From Corynebacterium sp. (GTDB lineage Bacteria > Actinomycetota > Actinomycetes > Mycobacteriales > Mycobacteriaceae): a stretch of DNA of 64,000 nucleotides. The stretch spans positions 1-64,000 of the forward strand of contig NZ_JAUNKO010000006.1 of assembly GCF_030532715.1 (NCBI RefSeq), in the 5' to 3' direction. Of this stretch, positions 1 to 9,145 are shown piece by piece; positions within the stretch are counted from its first letter, which is position 1, and each line of letters opens with the position of its first letter. The position numbers and the translations under genes were made by a program. The notes under the pieces were generated by a model. It was not told the origin of the DNA and ran no database searches. It saw nothing but the letters and a program-made list of their open reading frames with translations.

Positions 1-111
1 CAACAACAAAACAAAAACGACACACTATCGAGTTCTCAAACAACACAGCCAAACCACAACAACAACCAGAACCAAACTCCAGCCCCTGCCACAGCGACCC
101 GACTAAATCTA
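1..111 (-). ncRNA. 5' leader of an rRNA operon (partial, runs off the left edge)
   Basis: Read on the minus strand, positions 45-21 hold TGTTGTTTGAGAACTC followed by GATAGTGTG. This element is the conserved processing/antitermination segment of actinobacterial rRNA leaders and spacers. The nearest gene upstream on the same strand is a protein gene, so this should be the leader of a 16S gene lying beyond position 1, not a 16S-23S spacer. A plausible promoter, TTGTTG (134-129), 17 bp, TAGATT (111-106), lies directly downstream of the GntR gene. No part of the 16S gene itself is in the window. The element is seen; the operon is inferred. Confidence 0.65.
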
Positions 112-134
112 CACACCCCACCACAAACCAACAA
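106..134 (-). promoter_or_regulatory. candidate rrn promoter
   Basis: On the minus strand TTGTTG (134-129) and TAGATT (111-106) are separated by 17 bp. They lie between the stop of the GntR gene and the conserved rRNA leader element. Upstream promoters inside the GntR gene are possible, because rRNA operons usually have several. Confidence 0.4.
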
Positions 135-158
135 ACCAGCTGGTCAGAGTGCATATTT

Positions 159-533
159 CTAGTGGTACATTCCGCGGCTTTCCGCCACCCGTTCGACAAG
201 AGAATGTAATTCAGCTCGACTCATGTCCAACTTGACGGCTTCGTCGATAAGCGGGGCGAGGTAGAGCGCGGCAAACTCTTCGCGTCGCCGAACCACAATG
301 CGTTCTTTCGCCCCCTGCGCCACAAACATGCCCACCCCTCGCCGCTTTTCCAGCACGGCGGATGCAACGAGCAGCCCCAACCCTCGGCGCGCGGTGGCGG
401 GGTTGATGTTATGAAAATTCGCTAACTCGTTTGTTGACGGCGCGCGTTCCCCCTCTCGGAGAGATTCCTCGGCGATTGCATCCTCAATCAGGGTGGCGAT
501 CTGCCGAAACAGCGGTGCAGTCGCTTCACTCAC
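159..533 (-). CDS. GntR-family transcriptional regulator (YtrA-like)
   Basis: A 124-aa DNA-binding regulator. The N-terminal winged helix-turn-helix spans about residues 8-75 and contains the family signature APSTNELANFHNINPATARRG. Only about 50 residues follow, too short for a FadR or HutC effector domain, which is typical of the YtrA subfamily that often controls ABC exporters. Start is GTG at 533 with GGAGG five bases upstream. No ABC transporter is adjacent, so the target is unknown. It lies directly upstream of the rRNA leader on the same strand, which is probably incidental. Confidence 0.88.
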   Translation of the reverse strand: MSEATAPLFRQIATLIEDAIAEESLREGERAPSTNELANFHNINPATARRGLGLLVASAVLEKRRGVGMFVAQGAKERIVVRRREEFAALYLAPLIDEAVKLDMSRAELHSLVERVAESRGMYH

Positions 534-885
534 GGTCCACCTCCGGTGTTGCGTTTTCGATCGTGCCCATTGCGCGCCTCCGCAGCTAGGTTCGTCGGTT
601 CATTACTTAGGTAGCTAACCGGATCATCGTGCCGCACGCAACCTAATACATCGTGCACAACTATGCGGTGTGCGAGCTTTTAGGCGACGAGCTCGGAGGG
701 TAATACCAGCTGCGAAGCAAATTTTCTCAACCCCACTACACATTCCCCTTACCCCAGCACACAACCCATTTCCAAAATCGAGAATGCCCCACGATCAGTG
801 ACCTTACTTCGACGCGACCCCCCACGGTAGGGCAGACTGGTACCCAAACTGACTTAAATTCGCTAATGAACGGAAATTAGGAGCC
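534..885. other. intergenic region between divergent gntR and NYN genes
   Basis: 352 bp without a credible gene. It must hold the promoters of the GntR gene (minus) and the NYN gene (plus). Near 606-620 there is an imperfect palindrome centred on TAGCTA (TTAGGTAGCTAACC) that could be the autoregulatory operator of the GntR protein. I see no RNA gene or repeat. Confidence 0.4.
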
Positions 886-2157
886 ATGCTTGAGCGCACA
901 ACTGTCTTTGTCGATACCTCTTACTTACTGGCCAGCTTTTATAACTCGTGGGAAACGGGAGCTCGCGCCCAATTAGAAATCGATCTTCCGGAAGTAGTCA
1001 ACGTTCTGGGCTCCATGATCCAGGAACAATTAGGGCAGCCGATTCACCGGCAACTCTGGTACGACGGCATCCCCGAATCTGGGCCACACCGTTACCAACG
1101 GGCACTACGCACCTGCGACGGCGTGCAGCTGCGCGCGGGTCAACTCATCGAATGGGGTGAGCGCCGCACTCAAAAGGCTGTGGATACCCGCCTCGTTGCG
1201 GACATGGTTTTGACGGGCGTGCGCGCAACCTGCTCGGACATCGTACTCGTCTCGGGTGATGCGGACATGATCCCCGGCGTGCAAGAGGCTACGGCGGCGG
1301 GTATTCGCGTGCACTTGTATGGATTCGGCTGGGATTCCATGTCGTCCGCGCTGCGCCACGCCTGTGATTCCACCACAATCCTAGACCCGCGGGAGGATTT
1401 CGCAGACTGTATGCAATTGCAGGTGCTGGAGGGCCCACTCCCACCGACGATCCGGCCAAAACCTGTAGGTGATGCGGAACCGATCGAAGACGTCGGTCTC
1501 ACGCAAGTACCACAGGTAGTGGTAGCGGAACGGCAGCGATTCGTGGTCAGCTCCACAACGACTACCAGTACTGACTACCAACCGATCCCGCATGAAGCAG
1601 TATCGGTGGAAACGGAAGAGGAAGACGAGCTTTCTGCAGTCGAGGCGGGTCTGCACGACGCGATACAGCGCACGCTGCCCGAGGAGGGTGAGGACGCGGC
1701 GTCGAGAAGTAATGAAGAGAGCGGGCAAACGCCCACGTCAAGGGAGTTTAACGAGGCACCCGTGGAGGCCGCGAAGCCCTCGCCGGCGTCCGTCCCGAAG
1801 ACCACGTCGCGGCCGAATCCATCGATGATGGCGCCGCGGCGAAAGCTACGCTCCCGATACGTTCCGCTGCCGAACGAGGTATGGGCCTCCGCTGGAGTTC
1901 AAACTCCGTTCGACGTCGGCCAACAGTACGCGTCCTGGTGGTACGAAAACGCCGCGTCCAACGAACAACGCGACAATGCACACCTGCTTTCGGGCGGCGG
2001 CCTACCCCCAGAAATTGACCGTCCGCTGCTGCAATTCGCATGCGAAACCCTGCACGAATACACGCTTTCTGAGAGTCAGCGGGTCAGCCTCCGGGATGGG
2101 TTCCATTCCGGCATCCGCGGAGTGCTCATCAACCTCACTTCGCGGAAAAATCCCTAA
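886..2157 (+). CDS. NYN-domain (PIN-like) protein
   Basis: 423 aa. Residues 1 to about 165 form an NYN/PIN-like nuclease fold: acidic residues are seen in VFVDTSYL (D10), the KAVDTRLVADM segment (D100) and VSGDADMIPGV (D125, D127), the arrangement expected of a metal-dependent RNase. Residues about 210-310 are low complexity and acidic/Ser/Thr-rich, probably disordered. The last 100 residues form a second conserved block, possibly an OST-HTH-like or actinobacteria-specific domain that I cannot name. Start ATG has AGGAG at a good distance. The stop overlaps the stop of the convergent pspA-like gene by 4 bp. Substrate unknown. Confidence 0.85.
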   Translation: MLERTTVFVDTSYLLASFYNSWETGARAQLEIDLPEVVNVLGSMIQEQLGQPIHRQLWYDGIPESGPHRYQRALRTCDGVQLRAGQLIEWGERRTQKAVDTRLVADMVLTGVRATCSDIVLVSGDADMIPGVQEATAAGIRVHLYGFGWDSMSSALRHACDSTTILDPREDFADCMQLQVLEGPLPPTIRPKPVGDAEPIEDVGLTQVPQVVVAERQRFVVSSTTTTSTDYQPIPHEAVSVETEEEDELSAVEAGLHDAIQRTLPEEGEDAASRSNEESGQTPTSREFNEAPVEAAKPSPASVPKTTSRPNPSMMAPRRKLRSRYVPLPNEVWASAGVQTPFDVGQQYASWWYENAASNEQRDNAHLLSGGGLPPEIDRPLLQFACETLHEYTLSESQRVSLRDGFHSGIRGVLINLTSRKNP

Positions 2158-3041
2158 CGCGTCGGGGGCTCAGCGTCACCGTCTTGGCTGGTTCCCTCCA
2201 CCCCAAGATCGCGCTTCACCTCGGTGTACACCGGCGTCGGGTTCGGCTGAGCGGCACCATCCGCAGGCGCGGCACCGTCAGGCTCACCTTCGTCAAGTTC
2301 TGCCTCGTCGATCTGGCGTTCGCCCTTGCCGGCGGTCAACTGGCCCGCGTTGTCGCTGGCGAGCTGGGCGCGAATTTCCTCCAACCGAGCGCTCGCACGC
2401 ATGTCAGAATATCCGGATTCGATTTCTTCCATACGATCGGCCGAAGAAGACTCCGCGAGTTCCTGCGCACCCAACGCGGTGGCGTACCTGCGTTCGATTT
2501 TTTCGCGCACGGCGTCAAGCGTCGGCACGTTAGCGTCGGGATCGCGGCCCAACACTTCATCCATGCTACCCATTGCCTGCACACTGGCCTGCTGCATCGC
2601 AGCTTGGTCGGCCTGCGCACGCAGCTGGTCCAGCTGCGCCATTTGTTCGCGCAGCCGCAGCTCGGATTCCTTCGCCATTTGCTGCGCTTTTTCGGCGGCC
2701 GCAACGGCTTGTCCGTGCATGGCCTTTGCGTCCTCAAGCTGCTGCTCAACGGTTACCAGCTGCGCGGCGTAGGCCTCCGCAACCTGGTTGTCTCCCGCCG
2801 AAATGGCGCTCCGTGCTTGGCCCTCCAGCTTCTGCTGCTGTTCTTGCAGCCGGTGAAGTTTTAGTTCCCACTGTCTACGATCGCCAAGCAGGACGGCAGC
2901 GTGATCCATGATGGACTTGTGCTGCCGCTTCGCCTCGTCCGCCGCTTGTTGTAGCTGTACTTTCGGGTCGGCGTTTTCATCGATAGCGCGATCTAAAGAC
3001 GCGGTGAGATATTTCCAACCCTTGCTCAACGGATTTGGCAT
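2154..3041 (-). CDS. pspA: PspA/IM30 family membrane-stress protein
   Basis: 295 aa. A long predicted coiled coil (about residues 20-170, rich in A, Q, E, K, L) follows an N-terminal amphipathic segment, the layout of PspA/Vipp1/IM30 proteins that oligomerise on the inner membrane face and respond to envelope stress. A second helical region (about 185-235) precedes an acidic Pro/Gly-rich tail longer than that of E. coli PspA. No ClgR/PspC-type partner is adjacent. It is convergent with the NYN gene and downstream of a thioredoxin gene, from which a terminator separates it. Confidence 0.85.
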   Translation of the reverse strand: MPNPLSKGWKYLTASLDRAIDENADPKVQLQQAADEAKRQHKSIMDHAAVLLGDRRQWELKLHRLQEQQQKLEGQARSAISAGDNQVAEAYAAQLVTVEQQLEDAKAMHGQAVAAAEKAQQMAKESELRLREQMAQLDQLRAQADQAAMQQASVQAMGSMDEVLGRDPDANVPTLDAVREKIERRYATALGAQELAESSSADRMEEIESGYSDMRASARLEEIRAQLASDNAGQLTAGKGERQIDEAELDEGEPDGAAPADGAAQPNPTPVYTEVKRDLGVEGTSQDGDAEPPTR

Positions 3042-3161
3042 GTGACCTAAACCACCTTTCGTGGGGGAATGCGTAGGGTGTTGAATCCGTCACCATCCTA
3101 CGCAGGATCCGCCACGCAGCAACGGGTTCGCGATCACATTTGAATAGAAGGTTGCCAAAAC

Positions 3162-3199
3162 GCAACAAACCCCACCTCAATACGTGGGGTTTGTGTTGC
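3162..3199 (-). terminator. rho-independent terminator after the 3.2-kb thioredoxin gene
   Basis: GCAACAAACCCCAC (3162-3175) pairs with GTGGGGTTTGTGTTGC (3184-3199) with one small bulge. On the minus strand the hairpin is followed by a short T-rich run. It lies 21 bp past the thioredoxin stop and before the pspA-like gene. Confidence 0.7.
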
Positions 3200-3219
3200 A
3201 GGTAACGATTCCGCCGACA

Positions 3220-3600
3220 CTACTGTTGGTTCTGTTGCTGCTGCTGATGTTCGGCAAGCTGACGGCGCACATCTACCATGTCCAAGGCCGCTACCTGCGA
3301 CACAAGGTCTTCAAGCGCGGGCGCCGGTAGGGCACCAGCCTCGCGGTACACCATGATCCCGTCGCGGAAGATCATCAGCGTGGGGATGGACTGGATTTGC
3401 AGCGCAGCGGCGATGCCTTGGTTTGCTTCCGTATCCAGCTTGGCAAACACCTTATCGGGGTGCGCCTCGGATACCTTTTCAAAGATCGGGCCGAACTGCC
3501 GGCACGGGCCGCACCAAGACGCCCAGCAATCCAGCAAGACAATGCCTTCCTGGGATACAACTTCTTCGAAAGTCTCTTCGGTAATGTCAATAGTGGCCAT
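3220..3600 (-). CDS. thioredoxin (copy 1)
   Basis: 126 aa. Thioredoxin fold with active site WCGPC (C30, C33) and cis-proline in SIPTLMIF. ATG at 3600 is chosen because AGGAG lies about ten bases upstream and the protein then begins at the usual MATIDIT position; a longer open frame to 3756 has no support. The C-terminus carries an extra helix and ends in a Gln-rich tail (HQQQQQNQQ), unlike the TrxA copy at 63.4 kb. It is divergent from copZ across a 154-bp spacer, so a link to copper or thiol stress is possible but is inference. Confidence 0.92.
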   Translation of the reverse strand: MATIDITEETFEEVVSQEGIVLLDCWASWCGPCRQFGPIFEKVSEAHPDKVFAKLDTEANQGIAAALQIQSIPTLMIFRDGIMVYREAGALPAPALEDLVSQVAALDMVDVRRQLAEHQQQQQNQQ

Positions 3601-3682
3601 AACGGCTGTTCTCCTTTGCGTGTTACGCGAGCCGATGGTTCGCCACCAGCGTGATCTCGCCGTATAAAGAATACGGATGTTC

Positions 3683-3700
3683 CCGCAAGATTTCTTGCGG
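3683..3700. promoter_or_regulatory. inverted repeat between thioredoxin and copZ
   Basis: CCGCAAG (3683-3689), four bases, CTTGCGG (3694-3700). The perfect 7-bp arms lie in the divergent promoter region, 55 bp before the copZ start. It could be an operator for a copper sensor or a transcript hairpin. The bound factor is unknown. Confidence 0.4.
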
Positions 3701-3754
3701 CTCATTGTTTTCCCATATTCCTCCCACTTGACTGTTATTGAAGGATTGATTCCC

Positions 3755-3958
3755 ATGGCTGAACAGCACTACAAAGTTTCCGGCATGACCTGCGAACACT
3801 GCGCCAAGGCGGTAAACGACGAGATCAGCGAAATTCCCGGCGTGAGCAGTGTCACAGTCGACGTGGCGGCGGGTACGGTAACCATCACAGGTGAGGGCGT
3901 GAGCGAAAGTGCCGTGCGCGAGGCCGTCGAGGAAGCCGGCTACCAAGTTGTAAACTAA
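3755..3958 (+). CDS. copZ: copper chaperone, heavy-metal-associated domain
   Basis: 67 aa, a single HMA (ferredoxin-like) domain with the metal-binding motif GMTCEHC (C13, C16). CopZ-type proteins carry Cu(I) to the P-type ATPase, whose gene follows 41 bp downstream. ATG at 3755 is chosen because the HMA domain starts there and AAGGA lies about ten bases upstream; the upstream in-frame extension has no domain. No csoR is next to it, so the regulator is elsewhere in the genome or not visible. Confidence 0.92.
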   Translation: MAEQHYKVSGMTCEHCAKAVNDEISEIPGVSSVTVDVAAGTVTITGEGVSESAVREAVEEAGYQVVN

Positions 3959-3999
3959 GCCTTAGCTGCCATTTTAGGCCCGTATGGAAGGAGGCAGGC

Positions 4000-6183
4000 G
4001 TGAACATTTCCGCCCCCGAAGTTCAGCATGTAGATATTGGGGTTACGGGAATGACCTGCACTTCCTGTTCCTCACGGGTGGAGCGAAAGCTCAATAAGCT
4101 CGCTGGAGTATCCGCCACGGTCAATTTCGCCACCGAGACCGCTTCCGTGACGTTTGACCCTGCGGCGGTCTCCACGGCGGACCTTATGTCCACGATTAAA
4201 AAAACGGGTTACGGCGCGTATATTGCCGCTGAACCCGCACGCGAGGACGCGCCACCGGAGCCCACGGCGTCGGAAAACACTCGGGATGCGGAACTTGCGG
4301 AGTTAAAGCATCGCGTAATCGTTTCCGCCTTGTTGGGTATTCCGGTGATGGTGTTGTCCATGGTTCCGGCATTGCAATTCGACTTTTGGCAGTGGGCGGC
4401 CCTGACCCTCAGTGCGCCGGTGTACGTGTGGGGAGGTTGGCCGTTTCACCGCGCGGCGTGGACAAACCTGCGGCACGGCGCGTTCACCATGGACACGTTG
4501 ATTTCATTGGGAACGTCGGCGGCGTTTGCGTGGTCGTTGTTGGCGCTGTTTGTGGGCGGGGCAGGGGAGAAGGGCATGGTCATGCACTTCAGTTTGACTG
4601 CCCACGCAGGTGGCGGTTTGCACGAGATTTACTTGGATACCGCGACCATGGTGATCGTGTTTCTGCTACTTGGCCGCTGGTTTGAGGCCCGCGCGAAGGG
4701 GCAGTCTTCAGAAGCATTGCGCGCATTGCTCGACCTCGGCGCGAAAGACGTGTCCGTACTTATCGACGACCGCGAAACCCGGCGTCCGATTTCCGCCCTC
4801 GCTGTCGGTGACCTCTTTGTGGTGCGGCCCGGCGAGAAGATCGCCACAGATGGGGAAGTGGTTGCCGGGGTGTCCGCGGTGGATGAATCAATGCTTACCG
4901 GGGAGTCTGTCCCGGTGGAGGTGGGCGTGGGGTCCCACGTCACCGGGGCCACGCTCAATACTTCAGGTCGCCTCGTGGTGCGCGCGGATCGCGTCGGCGC
5001 GGATACCAAGCTCGCACAGATCACGAAATTGGTTACCAACGCGCAGGCCAGTAAGGCCCCTGTGCAGCGACTCGTCGACCGTATCGCCCAAGTATTCGTT
5101 CCTGTTGTCATCGCCACGGCGCTGCTCACGCTGGCAGGACACCTGCTGCTTGGCAGCCCCACCAGCGACGCTTTCGCCGCCGCTGTAGCGGTGCTCATCA
5201 TCGCCTGCCCGTGCGCCTTGGGGTTAGCCACGCCAACCGCGTTGTTGGTTGGTTCTGGCCGTGGCGCCCAATTGGGCTTACTCATCAAGGGCCCCGAAAT
5301 CCTGGAATCCACGCGCCGCGTGGACACGATCGTCCTTGATAAAACCGGTACGGTGACCACCGGCATCATGACCGTTACTGACGTGCGCCCTACCGCAGGA
5401 TTCAGCGCCCAGGAGGTGCTTGATCTTGCGGCGAGCGTGGAGGCCGCCAGCGAGCACCCCATTGCGCGGGCAATCGCTGCCGCGGGTACGCCGCGCCCAG
5501 TGACGGAGTTCCGTAATGAGCCCGGAATCGGCGTACACGGGGTCGTCGATACGCACAATGTTTCGGTAGGGCGTTCGCCCGAACGTATCGACGCTGCCAC
5601 CACCGTCGCAGTGAGCGTCGACGGCGAACTCGCGGGTCTTATCGCGGTGCGCGACACCGTGAAAGACACCTCTGCGGAAGCAATCGCGGAGTTTAAATCC
5701 TTAGGCCTGACGCCTGTCCTGCTGACCGGGGATAGTGAGCACGTCGCGCGCGCCATCGGCGATGAGGTGGGAATAGAACGAGTTGTCGCCGGCGTGCTGC
5801 CCGAAGGCAAGGTCGAGGAAGTCCGTAGCTTGCAGGCGCAGGGCAAGCGCGTAGCCATGGTTGGCGACGGAGTCAATGACGCCGCAGCTCTCGCCCAAGC
5901 TGACCTTGGCCTCGCCATGGGCGCTGGTGCAGACGTAGCAATCGAGGCCAGCGACATCACCCTCATGCGGGAGGACCTGCAAGCCGCGAGCAAAGCAATC
6001 CGTTTGTCCCGCGCCACACTGCGCACCATTCAAGGCAACCTGTTTTGGGCGTTCGCCTACAATGTGGTGCTCATCCCCGTGGCGGCGCTCGGGCTGCTCA
6101 ACCCGATGCTTGCCGGCGCGGCGATGGCCGCCTCATCCGTGTTTGTGGTGACAAACTCGCTGCGCCTTCGTCGCTTTTCCTAA
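4000..6183 (+). CDS. copA: Cu(I)-exporting P1B-type ATPase
   Basis: 727 aa, full length for the family. N-terminal HMA domain with GMTCTSC (C20, C23); eight predicted membrane spans; actuator TGES (about 300-303); intramembrane CPC (C403, C405), the Cu+/Ag+ signature; phosphorylation DKTGT (D447); HP motif (H486-P487); hinge GDGVND (622-627). It pumps cytoplasmic Cu(I) out of the cell. Start is GTG with AAGGAGG in front. Probably cotranscribed with copZ. Only one N-terminal HMA domain is present, the chaperone supplying the second separately. Confidence 0.95.
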   Translation: MNISAPEVQHVDIGVTGMTCTSCSSRVERKLNKLAGVSATVNFATETASVTFDPAAVSTADLMSTIKKTGYGAYIAAEPAREDAPPEPTASENTRDAELAELKHRVIVSALLGIPVMVLSMVPALQFDFWQWAALTLSAPVYVWGGWPFHRAAWTNLRHGAFTMDTLISLGTSAAFAWSLLALFVGGAGEKGMVMHFSLTAHAGGGLHEIYLDTATMVIVFLLLGRWFEARAKGQSSEALRALLDLGAKDVSVLIDDRETRRPISALAVGDLFVVRPGEKIATDGEVVAGVSAVDESMLTGESVPVEVGVGSHVTGATLNTSGRLVVRADRVGADTKLAQITKLVTNAQASKAPVQRLVDRIAQVFVPVVIATALLTLAGHLLLGSPTSDAFAAAVAVLIIACPCALGLATPTALLVGSGRGAQLGLLIKGPEILESTRRVDTIVLDKTGTVTTGIMTVTDVRPTAGFSAQEVLDLAASVEAASEHPIARAIAAAGTPRPVTEFRNEPGIGVHGVVDTHNVSVGRSPERIDAATTVAVSVDGELAGLIAVRDTVKDTSAEAIAEFKSLGLTPVLLTGDSEHVARAIGDEVGIERVVAGVLPEGKVEEVRSLQAQGKRVAMVGDGVNDAAALAQADLGLAMGAGADVAIEASDITLMREDLQAASKAIRLSRATLRTIQGNLFWAFAYNVVLIPVAALGLLNPMLAGAAMAASSVFVVTNSLRLRRFS

Positions 6184-6185
6184 CG

Positions 6186-6204
6186 AGCCCCTATCTAGGG
6201 GGCT
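6186..6204 (+). terminator. possible terminator after copA
   Basis: AGCCCCTA (6186-6193) pairs with TAGGGGGCT (6196-6204), starting right after the copA stop. There is no T-run after it, so intrinsic termination is doubtful. Confidence 0.35.
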
Positions 6205-6279
6205 GCGCCCCAACCGCGTTACGCTAGCCGTTATCCTTACCTCACTTCAATCCTTTTCATCCCACGGAGGTGTATGTTC

Positions 6280-7428
6280 GTGGCAACTTGGCTCCGCGTC
6301 GCGCTCGGCTTATTCGCAATCGCATTCGGAGCCAATGTTTTTGCTCCGCTGCTGCCTGTGTACCAACGTTTGGAGGGTTTCAACGCCACACAGGTCACCT
6401 TAATTTTCTCCATCTATGCTGCCGGGCTCGTGCCCGCGCTCCTCATCGGTGGCCCGCTTTCCGATCGTCTAGGTCGGCGGGCACTCATCCGCCCGGCGTT
6501 GGTGTGCTCGGCGCTGGGTTCGATTGTGCTTATTGGTGGGGGAGTAGGCCCGCAGTGGTTGCTCACCGTAGGGCGCTGTATCGCCGGCATCGCCGTAGGG
6601 CTGGTGATGGCTGCTGGCGCCGCGTGGTTAAAGCAAGTTTCTACAGATTCCCCACAGGCCGGCGCCCGCCGCGCCACCGTCGCCCTTTCCGCTGGTTTTG
6701 GCGGTGGCCCACTCGTCGGGGGCGCAATTGCGGAATGGGTTCCGCATCCGGATATTTGGCCGTTCTTGGTGCACCTGATTCTGTTAGCACTGGTCACACC
6801 GTTAACGTGGAACGCCGAGGCACCGTCGGTAGTGGTCACCCAACAGCGAAAACTGCTCCCCAGAACGGCGTTATCCGCACGTTTTATTTGGGCGGTTGCG
6901 GCTTGGGCACCGTGGGTGTTTGGCACCGCCACAATATCGTTTGCCACGTTAACGTCCCTCGTCGCCTCACACACACCCGCCCCCATTGCATACACCGGTT
7001 TCATTGGGGCGCTCACAATGCTCACCGGGGTTGCGGTGCAGCCATTTGCCGTCCGGCTCGGCAACGGCTACGTCCCGCCCGCCATCGCTGGCTTAAGTGC
7101 CGCCACCGCTGGGCTGCTCCTCGGGGCCGGCGTATCGACGTCCCACAGTCCCTGGCTGCTGCTCCCCACCGCAATGCTGCTCGGGGCGAGCTACGGGACC
7201 ATGATGGTGTCGGGGCTGCGGGAAGTTGAGCAGATCGCCCCGCCGGAAGAACTGGGTGCACTAATCGCCATTTTCTATTCGCTGACCTACGTCGGTTTTT
7301 TCGCGCCATTGGTGATGTCAATCATCGGCCCGGCGTTCGGCTACGCCACCTGCCTGATCGCTGGAGCAGCGATCACAGCGCTTTCCATCGTTCCCGTCAC
7401 GCGGGTGCTGCGCCGCACCGCACCCTAG
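6280..7428 (+). CDS. major facilitator superfamily transporter
   Basis: About 382 aa with twelve predicted membrane helices and the MFS loop 2-3 motif GGPLSDRLGRR. Such proteins are proton-coupled exporters of drugs or metabolites; the substrate cannot be read from sequence. Two starts compete: ATG at 6274 is only three bases after GGAGG (6266-6270), whereas GTG at 6280 is nine bases away, so I favour 6280. It follows copA by about 90 bp on the same strand; a copper role is possible but unsupported. The stop is 3 bp from the stop of the convergent dnaB. Confidence 0.88.
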   Translation: MATWLRVALGLFAIAFGANVFAPLLPVYQRLEGFNATQVTLIFSIYAAGLVPALLIGGPLSDRLGRRALIRPALVCSALGSIVLIGGGVGPQWLLTVGRCIAGIAVGLVMAAGAAWLKQVSTDSPQAGARRATVALSAGFGGGPLVGGAIAEWVPHPDIWPFLVHLILLALVTPLTWNAEAPSVVVTQQRKLLPRTALSARFIWAVAAWAPWVFGTATISFATLTSLVASHTPAPIAYTGFIGALTMLTGVAVQPFAVRLGNGYVPPAIAGLSAATAGLLLGAGVSTSHSPWLLLPTAMLLGASYGTMMVSGLREVEQIAPPEELGALIAIFYSLTYVGFFAPLVMSIIGPAFGYATCLIAGAAITALSIVPVTRVLRRTAP

Positions 7429-7431
7429 CGG

Positions 7432-8934
7432 TTAGCCGCGGGCGATGTCGACAAAGCGAGAATAGTGCAACTGGTGGGCCACCGGAATGGTACCAATTGG
7501 CCCGCCACGGTGCTTCGCCACAATGATGTCGGCTTCGCCGAGGCGTTCGCTGTCTTGGTCTTGGGAGTCGGGCCGATAAAGCAACATCACGATATCGGCG
7601 TCCTGCTCGAGGGAGCCGGATTCGCGTAGGTCTGCAACCTGGGGTTTTTTATCAGTCCTAGATTCCGGGCCGCGGTTCAGCTGCGAGATCGCCACCAGCG
7701 GAACGTCAAGTTCTTTTGCTAGGAGCTTCAGTTGTCGCGAAAACTCGGAGACTTCCTGTTGGCGTGATTCCACCCGCTTGCCGGAACTCATCAGTTGCAG
7801 GTAGTCCACCACGATCATGGACAAATCGTGCTGCTGCTTCAACCGCCTAGCCTTCGAACGGATCTCCATCATGGTGAGATTAGGCGAATCGTCAATGTAC
7901 AAGGGAGCGTCTTCGATCTCGCCGGCCTTGTTCGCGAGGATCGCCCAATCCTCGTCAGTCATCCGCCCGCCGCGCATATCCGAGAGTTTCACCGAGGATT
8001 CGGCAGAGAGCAGGCGGAACATAATCTCCACCTTTGACATTTCCAGCGAGAAAATCACCGAGGTCTTGCGTTGCTTAATCGAGCACGCGCGCATGAAATC
8101 CAAGGCAATGGTGGACTTACCCACGCCAGGGCGAGCAGCCACGATAATCATCTGCCCACCGTGGAAACCATTTGTCAAATGATCAAGATCCGCAAACCCT
8201 GTGGGGATACCCGTAGCCAGGCCACCGTCCGCCGCGATTTGATCCAGCTCATCCATGGTCGGCTGCAAAATGTCGGCGAGCACAGCATAATCTTCAGAAA
8301 CATTCTTCTGGGCAATCGCAAATACTTCCTGCTGCGCCCGATCCACCACGACCTCAACCTCGGCCCCCTCGGTGCCCTCATATCCGAGCTGAACGATGCG
8401 TGTCCCGGCGTCGACAAGCCGCCGAAGCACGGCCTTTTCCGCGACGATTTCCGCGTAATAGCGTGCGTTGGCTGCCGTGGGCACAATATGCACCAACGTA
8501 TGCAAATACGGCGCCCCGCCTACGCGCTCCAACTCGTTATAGCGATCCAGCCGCCCCGCCACCAACACCGGGTCAACTTCCTTATTATCGCTAAACAAAT
8601 CCAGCATCGCCTTGTAAATCAGCTGATGCGCCGGGCGATAAAAATCCTCCGGGTTGAGCTCCTCGATGATGTCCGTAATCGCTGCGGAACTCATCAGCAT
8701 GGCCCCAAGCACACCCTGCTCCGCCTCATTATCGTGCGGCGGCTGCCGACCAAAATCCCGGCTCTGCGAATCCGCCACGCCGCCCGCCTCATAAACCTGC
8801 GCCCGGGAGCCACTCACGTCACGTGCGAATGTGGGCACCGACAACGACAAGCTCGCCGACTCTTCGTACGGATAGCTCGCCGGCGGGGGAGCGAGGTAAG
8901 CGTCGTCGAAGCTGGAGTTCCGGGAATCGCTCAT
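7432..8934 (-). CDS. dnaB: replicative DNA helicase
   Basis: 500 aa. The N-terminal primase-interacting domain (about 65-170) is followed by a linker and a RecA-like helicase domain with Walker A ARPGVGKST (K273) and Walker B MIVVDYLQL. DnaB is the hexameric 5'-3' helicase of the replisome. No intein interrupts it. The first 60 residues are a low-complexity extension common in actinobacterial DnaB. Start ATG has AAGGAG upstream. It lies in the same segment as ssb and a DnaA-box cluster. Confidence 0.97.
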   Translation of the reverse strand: MSDSRNSSFDDAYLAPPPASYPYEESASLSLSVPTFARDVSGSRAQVYEAGGVADSQSRDFGRQPPHDNEAEQGVLGAMLMSSAAITDIIEELNPEDFYRPAHQLIYKAMLDLFSDNKEVDPVLVAGRLDRYNELERVGGAPYLHTLVHIVPTAANARYYAEIVAEKAVLRRLVDAGTRIVQLGYEGTEGAEVEVVVDRAQQEVFAIAQKNVSEDYAVLADILQPTMDELDQIAADGGLATGIPTGFADLDHLTNGFHGGQMIIVAARPGVGKSTIALDFMRACSIKQRKTSVIFSLEMSKVEIMFRLLSAESSVKLSDMRGGRMTDEDWAILANKAGEIEDAPLYIDDSPNLTMMEIRSKARRLKQQHDLSMIVVDYLQLMSSGKRVESRQQEVSEFSRQLKLLAKELDVPLVAISQLNRGPESRTDKKPQVADLRESGSLEQDADIVMLLYRPDSQDQDSERLGEADIIVAKHRGGPIGTIPVAHQLHYSRFVDIARG

Positions 8935-9145
8935 TGACCAGCTCCTTCGTAGGATCGTTGCGGCTCACTCCATGTGGTGAAACACCACCGATAACCATAC
9001 GTTCTCTACGAAGCGTGATCAACGAGAGGATCTGCTCGGCCCGGGTTCAGGCAGCAAGAGCTTCACACAATCTTCACATTAGCCATCGTTGATGCTTCAC
9101 ATTCGGGGTGTTGAGTAGTAAGTACACCAAGAAGGGAGCTTCAAG

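Noticed and set aside
606..622. DtxR-like sequence TTAGGTAGCTAACC upstream of gntR
   Set aside because: It equals the iron box with two internal bases missing; the altered spacing would break the palindrome, so a GntR operator is likelier.
4629..6029. 466-codon frame antisense to copA
   Set aside because: Ser/Thr/Arg-rich translation typical of antisense frames in GC-rich genes; copA motifs lie on the other strand.
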